A program made the position numbers and the translations under genes. Source: Candidatus Faecivivens stercorigallinarum (GTDB lineage Bacteria > Bacillota > Clostridia > Oscillospirales > Ruminococcaceae). From it: a stretch of 35,697 bases of DNA. Positions 7,737 through 15,921 of the stretch are shown here, piece after piece (the first letter of the stretch is position 1; every line of letters begins with the position of its first letter). Below the pieces are notes generated by a model. That model searched no databases, was not told the origin of the DNA, and was given only the letters and a program-made list of their open reading frames with translations. The stretch spans positions 1 to 35,697 of the forward strand of contig DVLN01000050.1 in assembly GCA_018715465.1 (NCBI GenBank), given 5' to 3'.

Positions 7737-9137
7737 TCACCCTGAAATTCCAGGCACACTTGGTGCCGGTACGCTCGGTGCATCCGTCCCGACACCTGAA
7801 CCAGTGCTTCCCGAGCCGGACAGCCCGCTGCCTGCCACACCGACCTGCGGCTGGGAACTCTGCTGAGAGGATTCACTGGAAGTCTGGGACTGAGATGCAC
7901 TGTCCGAAGACGTCTGTGAAGCCGTATCCGAACTTGCAGCCGAAGAAGCAGTGTCTCCCTGCTGGCCCGGCATCAGAGGCAACATTACACCATCAGAAGT
8001 TGCGTAGGATTCCCCGGAGGTCTCAGAAGAGTCTTGTCCGTCCGAACTTTCCGTACCAGAAGATGTTTCGTCTGAACCGTCCTCTGTACCAGCAGTTTCT
8101 TGGCCGTCCGCTGTCTCCCCATCCGCCGTAGTTTCCTCCTCTGTGGTCTGATAGAGACTTTCTTCCAGCGTTTCCGAATAGGGATCCTGCCAGTTCCAGC
8201 CGGGCTGCGCTGCTCCGTCCGGCACCGTACAAGCTGCCTGGTTATTAAAGTATATCCGGTCGGGGTTGATCATATTAATCACACCGGTTTCGTCGACACC
8301 GACCGCGCCTGAATCATACAGAATTGCTTTCAGGGTGGCAGTTTTGACATCCATATCGGTCAGCGTCCCGAAGATAATCTCAATCCGGTTCTGATAATAA
8401 ATCCGCAGCTGCATTGGGTCAGACAGCTCCATCGCTGAAATATCCTGAATCGAATAGTTGTACAGTTCGTCCCGGATGGTCCGCCAGATCGAAAACGACT
8501 CCTGCTGTTCCGCTTCCATCTGAGACATATACTGTCCGACTTCCAGCCCGGTCGGGTCCGGCCCCACAACGACCTGTCCATCGACCGCAGCGGTTTCAGT
8601 CACCCCGATCAGCCGTCCGCTCTCAGTAAACTGATAAAACATTCCTTCGAAGCTGACCTGCAGTACCGGTTCACCGTCCGTCACGACGATGTCCAGCTGA
8701 TCAGGGAAATGTCGCTTGATCTCGACCGACTCAGCGGATGTCAGCGTCTCCAGCGCCTGACTTTCCAGCCTGCCGACATTGAGCCGCAGCAGGTTGTCCC
8801 CTTTGCGCGCATTGACCGCTGCGAGGATCTGTTCGGATGAGTAGACGCTGCTGCCGCTCGGGTTGAGCTTTGCAATGTTAAAAAAAACAGTCAGGGACAG
8901 GGTGATACAGACAATCGTCATAATCGTCCCCAGCAGGATATAATAAATAATATAATTCCGATGGCGCCGCCTTCTGCGGACATTCTGAACCTGTCCGATC
9001 TGCTGTTCGCGGTGAAGCTGCTGACGGCGTTCATATTGCCGGGCACGCTGCTGGGCGTTTTTGACATCCGCAAAGGAATGTCCCGAGATATTCTCCTGCT
9101 GCCTGCCGGTACTGGCGTCCTCCATTTTTTTATCCAT
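7737..9137 (-). CDS. ftsQ: cell division protein DivIB/FtsQ
   Basis: Bitopic divisome protein that works with FtsL and DivIC to recruit and activate the septal FtsW-PBP synthase. Residues 1-61 are cytoplasmic and strongly basic (ending in RRRRRHR). A membrane segment lies at 62-86, followed by the POTRA domain (about 91-160, with SSEQILAAVNARKGDNLLRLN and HFPDQLDIVVTDGEP) and the beta domain to about 325. The last 136 residues (331-466) are an unusually long low-complexity tail, first Glu/Thr/Asp/Gly-rich, then Ser/Gln-rich, ending in Pro/Ser/Gly. DivIB proteins often have a short disordered C-terminal tail, but this one makes up about 30% of the chain. The start at 9137 (MDKKM) has only a weak site; the Met four codons later is an alternative. 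It follows murA after a terminator-like hairpin. Confidence 0.9.
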   Translation of the reverse strand: MDKKMEDASTGRQQENISGHSFADVKNAQQRARQYERRQQLHREQQIGQVQNVRRRRRHRNYIIYYILLGTIMTIVCITLSLTVFFNIAKLNPSGSSVYSSEQILAAVNARKGDNLLRLNVGRLESQALETLTSAESVEIKRHFPDQLDIVVTDGEPVLQVSFEGMFYQFTESGRLIGVTETAAVDGQVVVGPDPTGLEVGQYMSQMEAEQQESFSIWRTIRDELYNYSIQDISAMELSDPMQLRIYYQNRIEIIFGTLTDMDVKTATLKAILYDSGAVGVDETGVINMINPDRIYFNNQAACTVPDGAAQPGWNWQDPYSETLEESLYQTTEEETTADGETADGQETAGTEDGSDETSSGTESSDGQDSSETSGESYATSDGVMLPLMPGQQGDTASSAASSDTASQTSSDSASQSQTSSESSQQSSQPQVGVAGSGLSGSGSTGSGVGTDAPSVPAPSVPGISG

Positions 9138-9190
9138 ATCCTGTTTTATGCCCCTCTCCCAGGCTGTTTTTATGAGTTTTCCTGCCTGTC

Positions 9191-9234
9191 AAAAAACCCG
9201 GGTCTGTTGCAAAATATCCGTTTTGCAACAGACC
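9191..9234 (-). terminator. terminator-like hairpin between murA and ftsQ
   Basis: A perfect 14-bp stem, 9201-9214 with 9221-9234 (arms GGTCTGTTGCAAAA and its complement), and a 6-base loop. On the minus strand it is followed by CCGGG and then six T residues (rc of 9191-9196). It lies directly behind the murA stop and should end or attenuate transcription inside the dcw cluster. Confidence 0.7.
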
Positions 9235-9241
9235 TGTCGTT

Positions 9242-10750
9242 TTATCTAATTCTCTCGATATCGGCGCCAAGCAGTCCCAGCGTCTTTTCCAACCGCTCGT
9301 ATCCCCGGTCGATGTGGGAAAGCCCGTAGATTCTGCTTTCCCCCTCCGCCGCGAGCGCCGCTGTCACCAACGCCGCTCCGCCCCGCAGATCACGGGCGTA
9401 CAGTGTCGCGCCATGCAGCGGACTTCCGCCGCGGATGACCGCTTCCCGTCCGCAGATGTCGATATCAGCGCCCATCCGTATCAATTCGGGCAGATGCTTG
9501 AACCGGCTTTCAAACACCGTCTCACGCACCCGTGTTTCTCCGGCGGCAACGCATCCCATCGCAGTCAAAACCGGCTGGGCGTCGGTCGGAAACCCCGGAA
9601 AAGGTGCGGTCTCGACCAGCCCCGCGCCATTGAGCCGCGCGGGAGACACCAGCCGAACGCTGGAACGGAAGATTTCCAGCCTACATCCCATCCGCCGCAT
9701 CACTGCCATCAGACTGCCGATTGCCTCGGGCGCGCAGTCATCCAGCTCCAGCTTTCCGCCGGTCACCGCCGCGCATCCGAGCAGCGTCGCTGCCTCAATA
9801 CGGTCAGGCATGATCGTATATTCTGTCCCATGCAGGGATTTTACCCCTTCGATGTAAATGACCGGGCTGCCCTCGCCAACGATTTTTGCACCGCACCGGC
9901 GCAAAAATGAGCAGAGATCGACAATCTCCGGTTCTCTTGCAGCCCCGCGCAGCACTGTTTTTCCGTCGGCACAGACCGCCGCCAGCAAAATATTTTCCGT
10001 CGCCCCGACACTCGGAAACGGCAGGGTAATTTCAGCCCCCCGCAGGCCATGATGGGTCGCGTAGAGCTTTTCACCCCGCTCACGTATCTCCATTCCCAGC
10101 GCCCGAAGCCCCATCAGATGCAGGTCAACCGGCCTTGCCCCCAGTTCGCATCCGCCCGGCAGACAGAGGCTTGCTTCCCCTGCCCTGGCCGCGACCGACC
10201 CCAGAAAGATGACCGACGAACGCATCTCCCGGACCAGCCGGTCAGGAATTCTCGTCTCACACAACCCGGAAGCGTCGACTACAGCCTCCGAACCGGACAG
10301 AGCAGATGTACACCCCAGGCTGTCCAGAATCCGCAGCGACACTCCGGTATCCGACAGCCGCGGGACCCGTTTCAGGTGGACCGGGCTATCACAGAGTACG
10401 CAGGCTGCCAGTATCGGCAAAACGCTGTTTTTTGCGCCATGGACCCGGACCCTGCCGGAAATCTTCCGCATACCGCCTACCTTAAAGCAGGGTGAAGTGT
10501 CTGATTCCGCCTCAATTTTCTGCCGTTGTTTACATCCCACCGCGCGGCAGATATCGCACAGCCCGTTGCCGCAGGGTTCCCGCTCTGCCGAAACAGCAGC
10601 CGGCTGTTCATGATTTTCCGGCTTGTAGCTGGACGCCTGCAGCCCGAAGGGACCCGGACCAAAACGATAAAATGGTACCCGTCCATCCTCTGTCAGAGAA
10701 AGGATGTCTTTTCCGATAGATTCAATTTTTTGCTGCACATTATGCTGCAC
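9242..10750 (-). CDS. murA: UDP-GlcNAc 1-carboxyvinyltransferase MurA with N-terminal extension
   Basis: Catalyses the first committed step of peptidoglycan synthesis, transferring enolpyruvate from PEP to UDP-GlcNAc. The catalytic core runs from about residue 89 and shows K107-N108 in HGAKNSVLPILAA and the catalytic, fosfomycin-sensitive Cys201 in PGGCELGARPVDLH. Ahead of the core is an 88-residue extension absent from ordinary MurA (about 420 residues). It contains four cysteines spaced C-x4-C-x2-C-x4-C (C60, C65, C68, C73), plus C88. The extension is probably translated: GAGAGGAG (10760-10767) is 9 bases before the GTG at 10748-10750, and no start with a binding site is visible nearer the core. 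A TTG at 10759 abuts the same site and is less likely. It lies 70 bases after murG, in a spot where murA is often found in Clostridia. Confidence 0.92.
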   Translation of the reverse strand: MQHNVQQKIESIGKDILSLTEDGRVPFYRFGPGPFGLQASSYKPENHEQPAAVSAEREPCGNGLCDICRAVGCKQRQKIEAESDTSPCFKVGGMRKISGRVRVHGAKNSVLPILAACVLCDSPVHLKRVPRLSDTGVSLRILDSLGCTSALSGSEAVVDASGLCETRIPDRLVREMRSSVIFLGSVAARAGEASLCLPGGCELGARPVDLHLMGLRALGMEIRERGEKLYATHHGLRGAEITLPFPSVGATENILLAAVCADGKTVLRGAAREPEIVDLCSFLRRCGAKIVGEGSPVIYIEGVKSLHGTEYTIMPDRIEAATLLGCAAVTGGKLELDDCAPEAIGSLMAVMRRMGCRLEIFRSSVRLVSPARLNGAGLVETAPFPGFPTDAQPVLTAMGCVAAGETRVRETVFESRFKHLPELIRMGADIDICGREAVIRGGSPLHGATLYARDLRGGAALVTAALAAEGESRIYGLSHIDRGYERLEKTLGLLGADIERIR

Positions 10751-10820
10751 CGCAGTCAACTCCTCTCACAGTCGCCATCCTTTTCATTATATGCAGGACT
10801 GTGAGAGAATGTGCCTTGAC

Positions 10821-11957
10821 TCAGCCGGTGATTCCCTTTTCGGCGAGGGTTGCCTGAATCGACGCACCGATGCGGGAACAGGTATCGGTCACCGCGAGCC
10901 TGCGGGCGTTTTCCGAAAAACTGCGCACCCGCTGTGGGCTGGCAACAAACTTTTCGACCTCGCCGATCAGCCAGTCGCGTTTATAATCCTTTTCCTCAAT
11001 GACCAGCGCGGCACCGGCATTCTGCAGCACCATACCATTGTGATACTGGTGATTTTCAGCGGCATACGGATACGGCACCAGTATCGACGGCGCACCAACC
11101 GTCTCCAGCTCACTGATGGTGATTGCCCCGGCGCGGGAGATGACCAGATCGGCGGCGGCAAGATAGAGATGCATCTGGTCGATAAACTCCATTGCATGGA
11201 TACGGGGATATTTTGATAAATCAAGTCCCCGTTCCTTGAGCATCTTGGGGAAACGTTCCCGGCCATTTTTGCCAAAGCCGTGGATGTGATTGATTTCACC
11301 CTTTTCGGCATGCCACGCCATCAGGTCGGCAGCCATCCGGTTGATCGCGGTCGCGCCAAGACTGCCGCCAACAGATACAATGGTAAAATGATCATCCAGT
11401 CCGAGCTTTGCCCGGGCCTGCTGCTTGTCGATGCCGATAAAACTGTGCCGGACAGGATTGCCGACCACCTCGAACCGTTTTGCATCCGGGATGCGCGCCC
11501 TTGCCTCCTCAAATGCAAGGAAGACCGTCTCAGCGCGGGGGGCAAGCATTTTGGTCGTCATACCGGGATAGGCGTTCTGCTCATGCAGAAAGACCGGTAT
11601 CCCCATCTGTTCCGCCTTGCGGATGATCGGGCCGGAAACATAGCCGCCGGTACCGATTGCAAAATCCGGCTGAAACTCCTTGATAATCTGTTCAGCGCGA
11701 TGCCCCGACCCCGCCAGCCAGACGGCAGCCTTGATATTGTGCGCGATATCCCACGGCAAAAAACTGCGGTAAAATCCGGCGACATGGATGTGGGCGACCG
11801 GATACCCCTGTTTGGGGATCATCGTGTCCTCCATATTGCCCGGAACCGCCGCAAACAAAAACTCCGCGCCAGGATAGATTTTCGCCAGTTCGCCTGCGAT
11901 GGCGACCGCCGGGTTGATATGCCCGCCGGTGCCGCCGCCCGCCAGAAGTATTCTCAT
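10821..11957 (-). CDS. murG: MurG glycosyltransferase (lipid II synthesis)
   Basis: Membrane-associated GT-B enzyme that adds GlcNAc from UDP-GlcNAc to lipid I on the inner face of the membrane. The 378-residue protein begins MRILLAGGGTGGHINPAVAIA, containing the diagnostic glycine-rich loop. FAIGTGGYVSGP lies mid-protein, and the donor-binding signature ISRAGAITISELETVGAPSILVPYP lies in the C-terminal domain. The start is the ATG at 11955-11957, 8 bases from AAAGGA; a nearer upstream ATG would overlap that site. It is 26 bases downstream of ftsW, which matches the usual ftsW-murG order. Confidence 0.96.
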   Translation of the reverse strand: MRILLAGGGTGGHINPAVAIAGELAKIYPGAEFLFAAVPGNMEDTMIPKQGYPVAHIHVAGFYRSFLPWDIAHNIKAAVWLAGSGHRAEQIIKEFQPDFAIGTGGYVSGPIIRKAEQMGIPVFLHEQNAYPGMTTKMLAPRAETVFLAFEEARARIPDAKRFEVVGNPVRHSFIGIDKQQARAKLGLDDHFTIVSVGGSLGATAINRMAADLMAWHAEKGEINHIHGFGKNGRERFPKMLKERGLDLSKYPRIHAMEFIDQMHLYLAAADLVISRAGAITISELETVGAPSILVPYPYAAENHQYHNGMVLQNAGAALVIEEKDYKRDWLIGEVEKFVASPQRVRSFSENARRLAVTDTCSRIGASIQATLAEKGITG

Positions 11958-11983
11958 CGCTAACATCCTTTCACCAGAAGCCG

Positions 11984-13366
11984 TTACAGCTCTCTGGAAC
12001 TGATAATCTTGATTTCAGGCTTCTCTTTATCGCCGTCGCCCGCCGCCGGGTCCTTTTTGCGGGAGATCGCAGGCCGGCAGGAACGCGAGATATTCAGCAC
12101 AACTCCGATCTGCGCCAGCTGCATCAGTGTCGCACTTCCGCCAGCCGAGAAGAAGGGCAGCGGGATACCGGTCGTCGGCATTGCGTTGGAGACAACCGCG
12201 ATATTGAGCAGTGCCTGGATGCCGAACTGGAAGACAACGCCGATAACGACCATCGAACTGAATTTATCCGGTGCCCGCATCGCAATGGAAAAACCGCTGG
12301 CGACAAACAGGATAAACAGCAGAATGATCGCCAGCGCACCCACCAGCCCCAGTTCTTCGCAGACAATCGCAAAGATAAAGTCGTTCTGCGGCTCCGAAAC
12401 CCACAAAAACTTCTGAGTTGAATTGCCCAGCCCGACTCCGAACAGGCCGCCGCTGCCGATTGCATAGATCGACTGAACGACCTGCCAGGTACTGTTGGAG
12501 ACATCGCTGAACGGGTCCAGCCAGGTGTCGATACGGGTACTGATATAGCTGAACCCCATCAATTGCAGGATCACCAGACCGATCAGGCCGACCGGAATCA
12601 GCCCCGCCAGATAATAGATCTTGGAACCGGCGACAAACATCATCACGCCACAAATCAGGATCATCAGCATAATACAGGACATATGCCGCTGCAGCCCGAT
12701 GACCAGCATAACCGGAAGCAGATAAAGAAAAAACGGCACTATACCCTTTTTAACAGTACCCATCTGCCGGTAGTTCATCGAAATCAGTGCCGCAAAAACA
12801 ACGATCAGACCAAATTTCATCAGCTCAGACGGCTGAAAAGTCCCCAGCGGCCCCAACTGAATCCACCGTCTGGCACCACGTCTGCCGGAATCTTCGAAAA
12901 ACAGTGCTGCTATACACAACACAAGACTAACTAAATAGACCAGCTTGAACAGCCGCAGGTACAGTTGGTAGGGAATATAGGACAGCAGATACATCGCAAC
13001 CAGTCCCATTCCGACAAACAGACACTGTTTTCTGACCAGCGTCAGGCCGGAATTTGTTTCGTTCAAGGAGGTTGCATAACTAGCAGAAAAGACCATAATT
13101 AGTCCTATCGTGACCAACGTAACGACCAGAAAGAAAAAGGAAATATCAATCCTTCCCAGTTTATTTTTCTTCACACGCGCCGGTTTATTGGCGATCTGAG
13201 AACGCATGGATCTACTGCTGCGGGCAGTCCGTCCCGTCGTCCGCCCGGCAGCGGATGCACGAGCAGAAGCCTGTCGAACAGCCGTATTTTTACGGGCCGC
13301 GGAATTCCGGCGGGCCCTGGTATTGCGGCCGGACATTGCGTCATGGCCGGTTCTGGTTGGGGTCAT
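11984..13366 (-). CDS. ftsW: FtsW/SpoVE SEDS peptidoglycan glycosyltransferase
   Basis: Polytopic SEDS-family polymerase that builds glycan strands from lipid II together with a class B PBP. The 460-residue protein has about ten membrane segments starting near residue 74 and the C-terminal SEDS signature PTTGIPLPFFSAGGSAT, in which the usual SYGG is SAGG. The first 70 residues are an unusual, very basic tail rich in Arg, Ala, Ser and Thr and predicted cytoplasmic. The start at 13366 is supported by AAAGGAG 7 bases upstream, so the tail is genuinely translated. Its dedicated partner is probably the PBP encoded at 17473-19764. Whether it is the vegetative FtsW or the sporulation SpoVE cannot be decided from one locus. 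Confidence 0.93.
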   Translation of the reverse strand: MTPTRTGHDAMSGRNTRARRNSAARKNTAVRQASARASAAGRTTGRTARSSRSMRSQIANKPARVKKNKLGRIDISFFFLVVTLVTIGLIMVFSASYATSLNETNSGLTLVRKQCLFVGMGLVAMYLLSYIPYQLYLRLFKLVYLVSLVLCIAALFFEDSGRRGARRWIQLGPLGTFQPSELMKFGLIVVFAALISMNYRQMGTVKKGIVPFFLYLLPVMLVIGLQRHMSCIMLMILICGVMMFVAGSKIYYLAGLIPVGLIGLVILQLMGFSYISTRIDTWLDPFSDVSNSTWQVVQSIYAIGSGGLFGVGLGNSTQKFLWVSEPQNDFIFAIVCEELGLVGALAIILLFILFVASGFSIAMRAPDKFSSMVVIGVVFQFGIQALLNIAVVSNAMPTTGIPLPFFSAGGSATLMQLAQIGVVLNISRSCRPAISRKKDPAAGDGDKEKPEIKIISSREL

Positions 13367-13384
13367 CCAGTCACTCCTTTACAT

Positions 13385-13434
13385 CTAGCATATTTTGCTA
13401 GCATATTTTGCTTGCATATTTGCTTGCATACTTG
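13385..13434 (-). repeat. tandem repeats in the ftsW leader
   Basis: Four direct head-to-tail units, at 13385-13397, 13398-13410, 13411-13422 and 13423-13434. The consensus is CTAGCATATTTTG, and the last two units are 12 bases (CTTGCATATTTG and CTTGCATACTTG). They fill the gap between the MraY-like gene and ftsW, immediately upstream of the ftsW ribosome binding site. Confidence 0.85.
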
Positions 13435-13470
13435 TATCCGGCAGCTGGCCGCCCCGGGACAGCGCCTGCA

Positions 13471-14466
13471 TTACAGATAAAAATATCCACCCATGACCGC
13501 CGCGATTGAGCCAGCCAGCGACAAAAGGGCATAGATACCCGTCACCATTTTTCTGCTCAGACCGCGCCCGATCAGCCAGTCACCCAGGCTCGGACTGCTG
13601 GTCTGGCGTCCGGCCGCCTGTAAGGCAACATTTATGATAGCATAGATTCCTTCAAAAAGAAAGGGGATCATCGCCGGAAGAATAAAAAGCGGTGCACCGC
13701 CTGCAATCGCGGCCATCACCGGCAGCACGCTTCCAGCCATCGCCCCGCCGCTTCCTTCCCGCATCCGTTCGGGAGGAAATACCGACAGCATCATTCCCAG
13801 CAGTGCCCCTGCTCCGGCAAATGCCAGCGAACAGGCCCCCATCCGGGAAAATACCGCAAACACTCCACCGCACCCAAGCGCACAGACAAGCGAAACACTT
13901 GCGCTCTGGCCGCTGACTGCCCGCATCCGATCGCCGCCCAGAGCCGCGCCAATCAGCATCACCAGCATAATTATCGTCCAGCCCTGCCCTGCATCCAGCT
14001 GACCACCCGCAAACGGGAGCAGCAGGATGCTGGATCGGTCACCCGACAGCCGCACCCCGACCAGGAACGCGAAACTGATGACAAACACCATCACCAGCCG
14101 CAGCAGCGGCGGCATCGTTCCCAGCCGTTTTGCCCTTCTCCAGTCATCCATCAGCCCGACCGTACCAATCAGTGCGGTACAGACTACCACCGCCAGCATC
14201 TTTCCGGCCTCCGCCCGGATGGAAAAAGCCTCATCCGTCTCCAGCAGCAAAACTGCCGTCAAAACCAGTATTCCGACAGGAATCATCGCAAGCAGAAAAA
14301 GCAGCCCGCCAAACTCCGGTACTGCCCGGATTCCCGGGCTAAATCCTTCTCCATGTTTTTCAAATTCTGTCCGCGACAGCCCTTTTTTGTCCAGCCATCC
14401 GGCCAGCGGTTTGCCCGCGACAGCCGTGATAATAAATGCGGCCACCGCCGCCGCCATTGCAGTCAA
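13471..14466 (-). CDS. MraY-like membrane protein lacking most catalytic motifs
   Basis: Sits exactly where mraY sits in dcw clusters (murF-mraY-ftsW) and keeps MraY length (331 residues), its multi-spanning topology and two landmarks. These are the N-terminal PEFGGLLFL (canonical PTMGGL) at 50-58 and GLMDDWRRAKR at 104-114, with the two cytoplasmic aspartates D107-D108. The remaining signatures are gone. The NLTDGLDGL loop is GGDRMRAVSGQS (177-188). The FMGDxGS loop holding the third catalytic Asp is MREGSGGA (235-242), with Gly in the Asp position. The HHH loop is SPSLGDWLIG (291-300). It therefore looks like an inactive MraY paralogue or an enzyme of altered function, although the frame is intact. 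The start is TTG at 14464-14466 with AAGGAAGG about 6 bases upstream, 20 bases after murF. Conventional annotation would call it phospho-N-acetylmuramoyl-pentapeptide transferase. Confidence 0.75.
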   Translation of the reverse strand: MTAMAAAVAAFIITAVAGKPLAGWLDKKGLSRTEFEKHGEGFSPGIRAVPEFGGLLFLLAMIPVGILVLTAVLLLETDEAFSIRAEAGKMLAVVVCTALIGTVGLMDDWRRAKRLGTMPPLLRLVMVFVISFAFLVGVRLSGDRSSILLLPFAGGQLDAGQGWTIIMLVMLIGAALGGDRMRAVSGQSASVSLVCALGCGGVFAVFSRMGACSLAFAGAGALLGMMLSVFPPERMREGSGGAMAGSVLPVMAAIAGGAPLFILPAMIPFLFEGIYAIINVALQAAGRQTSSPSLGDWLIGRGLSRKMVTGIYALLSLAGSIAAVMGGYFYL

Positions 14467-14486
14467 GCCAACCCTTCCTTTCAGCC

Positions 14487-15869
14487 TCAGCCGTTTGTCT
14501 CCGCCCGGCGGAGATCCCGGTCATGATAGACATACCGGATAACTGTTTCCAGCCTCGATTTTCTGCCGCCCTTGAACAGCAGCACATCCCCGTTGCGCCG
14601 GTCGGTGCGCAGATACTGCGCAATCTCCTCCGGCGACTGGAAAACCTGTACCCGGGTACGGGAATAAGGAGCGGCCCCTTCGGCCACCTCAGCGGCATGC
14701 TCTCCGCAGACCAGAATAATATCTGCGCCTGCCTGGGCGATCCTGCGCCCGGCTGCCCGATGGGCGGAAGCGGCGGTATTGCCGAGGTCTTCCATCTCGC
14801 CCAGAACCGCGATCTTGCGTTTCCCGTCAAATTTAGCGAAATAATCCGCCGCTTCCCGCACCGATTCCGGTGTCGAAGTCCAGCTGTCGTCGATGATTGT
14901 GACCCCCATCGAGGTCGTCATCAGACTAAGCCGCCCGGGCAGCGGGCGAAACCGTTCCAGCACCCGCTGGATGGTCGTCTCGGGTACCCCCATCAGCACT
15001 GCCGCTGCAAAGGCTGCCAACGCATTATAACAGTTTCCAATTCCTGGCATCTGCAGCCGGATACGGGTCGTTTTGCCGTAACAGCTGACATCCATCACGG
15101 TTGCATCCCGTTCGCTGCTGATGATTTTTCCATTGACATCGCATGGGGTCTCAATTCCATAGTACAGCACATCCCCTGAGACGTCCCCTGCCAGATTATA
15201 CAGCATTGGATCGTCGGCGCAGAGAATCACCGGATCATTGCTGCTCATCGCACGGGTCAGCGACATCCGTTCTTTCAAAATCGTCTCCTTGTTGCCGAAC
15301 GACCCGAGGTGCGCGCTGCCGATACCGGTTATGATTGCCGCTGACGGGCGGCAGATCTTTCCCAGCCGTTCAAAGCTGCCGGGCGTCGTGAATCCCATCT
15401 CGACCACTGCGCAGCGGTCATCGGCATCCAGTCCCAGCAGCGTCTCCGGCACGCCGAGATCGCCGGTCAGTTCCCAGCGGGTGCGGCTGGTTTTCTGTTC
15501 TTCCGACAGGATGCGGTAGAGCATCTCGCGAACAGTTGTTTTGCCGTCCGCACCGGCGATTGTGATAATACGGGTATGGAACTGACGGCGGTACCACGAC
15601 GCGATCCTGCAAAGGGTATCGTAAGGCGCTCCGTCCGAAACAGCGCAGGGAACGCCCAGTCCGTCGCATGGACGGTCGGAAATCACCGCAGTCGCTCCCT
15701 TCGCAACTGCTTCAGCAGCTGAATCTGGCATCAGCTCCAGATAGAGACAGCCAGGGCGCACCTCACCAAGGTCAGACGCAATCCAGCTGACCTCCATCTC
15801 TTTTTCCGGTTTTACGATCCAGCGGGCATCCGCTGCCTTTACAATCCAGTCAAGATTCATTCTTTGCAT
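14487..15869 (-). CDS. murF: MurF, UDP-MurNAc-tripeptide-D-Ala-D-Ala ligase (divergent)
   Basis: Mur ligase that adds D-Ala-D-Ala to the UDP-MurNAc-tripeptide. The 460-residue protein keeps the ATP-binding loop GADGKTTVREM (106-116), the Mg-binding Glu in VVEMG, the AHL histidine loop (GIGSAHLGSFG) and a C-terminal LFKGGRKSRLE. Several MurF signatures are altered. The usual DDSYNANP is DDSWTSTP (327-334), the HPGEI-type loop is TTPGSF, and HLExFG is HLGSFG. It may be an active but fast-evolving MurF, or may have shifted specificity. The start at 15869 is chosen because AAAAGGGG lies 7 bases upstream; a TTG at 15911 has no ribosome binding site. The 52-base gap to murE and 20-base gap to the MraY-like gene indicate one operon. 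Confidence 0.85.
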   Translation of the reverse strand: MQRMNLDWIVKAADARWIVKPEKEMEVSWIASDLGEVRPGCLYLELMPDSAAEAVAKGATAVISDRPCDGLGVPCAVSDGAPYDTLCRIASWYRRQFHTRIITIAGADGKTTVREMLYRILSEEQKTSRTRWELTGDLGVPETLLGLDADDRCAVVEMGFTTPGSFERLGKICRPSAAIITGIGSAHLGSFGNKETILKERMSLTRAMSSNDPVILCADDPMLYNLAGDVSGDVLYYGIETPCDVNGKIISSERDATVMDVSCYGKTTRIRLQMPGIGNCYNALAAFAAAVLMGVPETTIQRVLERFRPLPGRLSLMTTSMGVTIIDDSWTSTPESVREAADYFAKFDGKRKIAVLGEMEDLGNTAASAHRAAGRRIAQAGADIILVCGEHAAEVAEGAAPYSRTRVQVFQSPEEIAQYLRTDRRNGDVLLFKGGRKSRLETVIRYVYHDRDLRRAETNG

Positions 15870-15921
15870 ATCCTTGCCCCTTTTCAGCAGTATCGCCGCA
15901 TTTTCCGTCAATCATGCGGTC

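Noticed and set aside
13385..13434. Repeats as a CRISPR array
   Set aside because: The units touch each other with no spacers and are only 12-13 bases, so they are simple tandem repeats.
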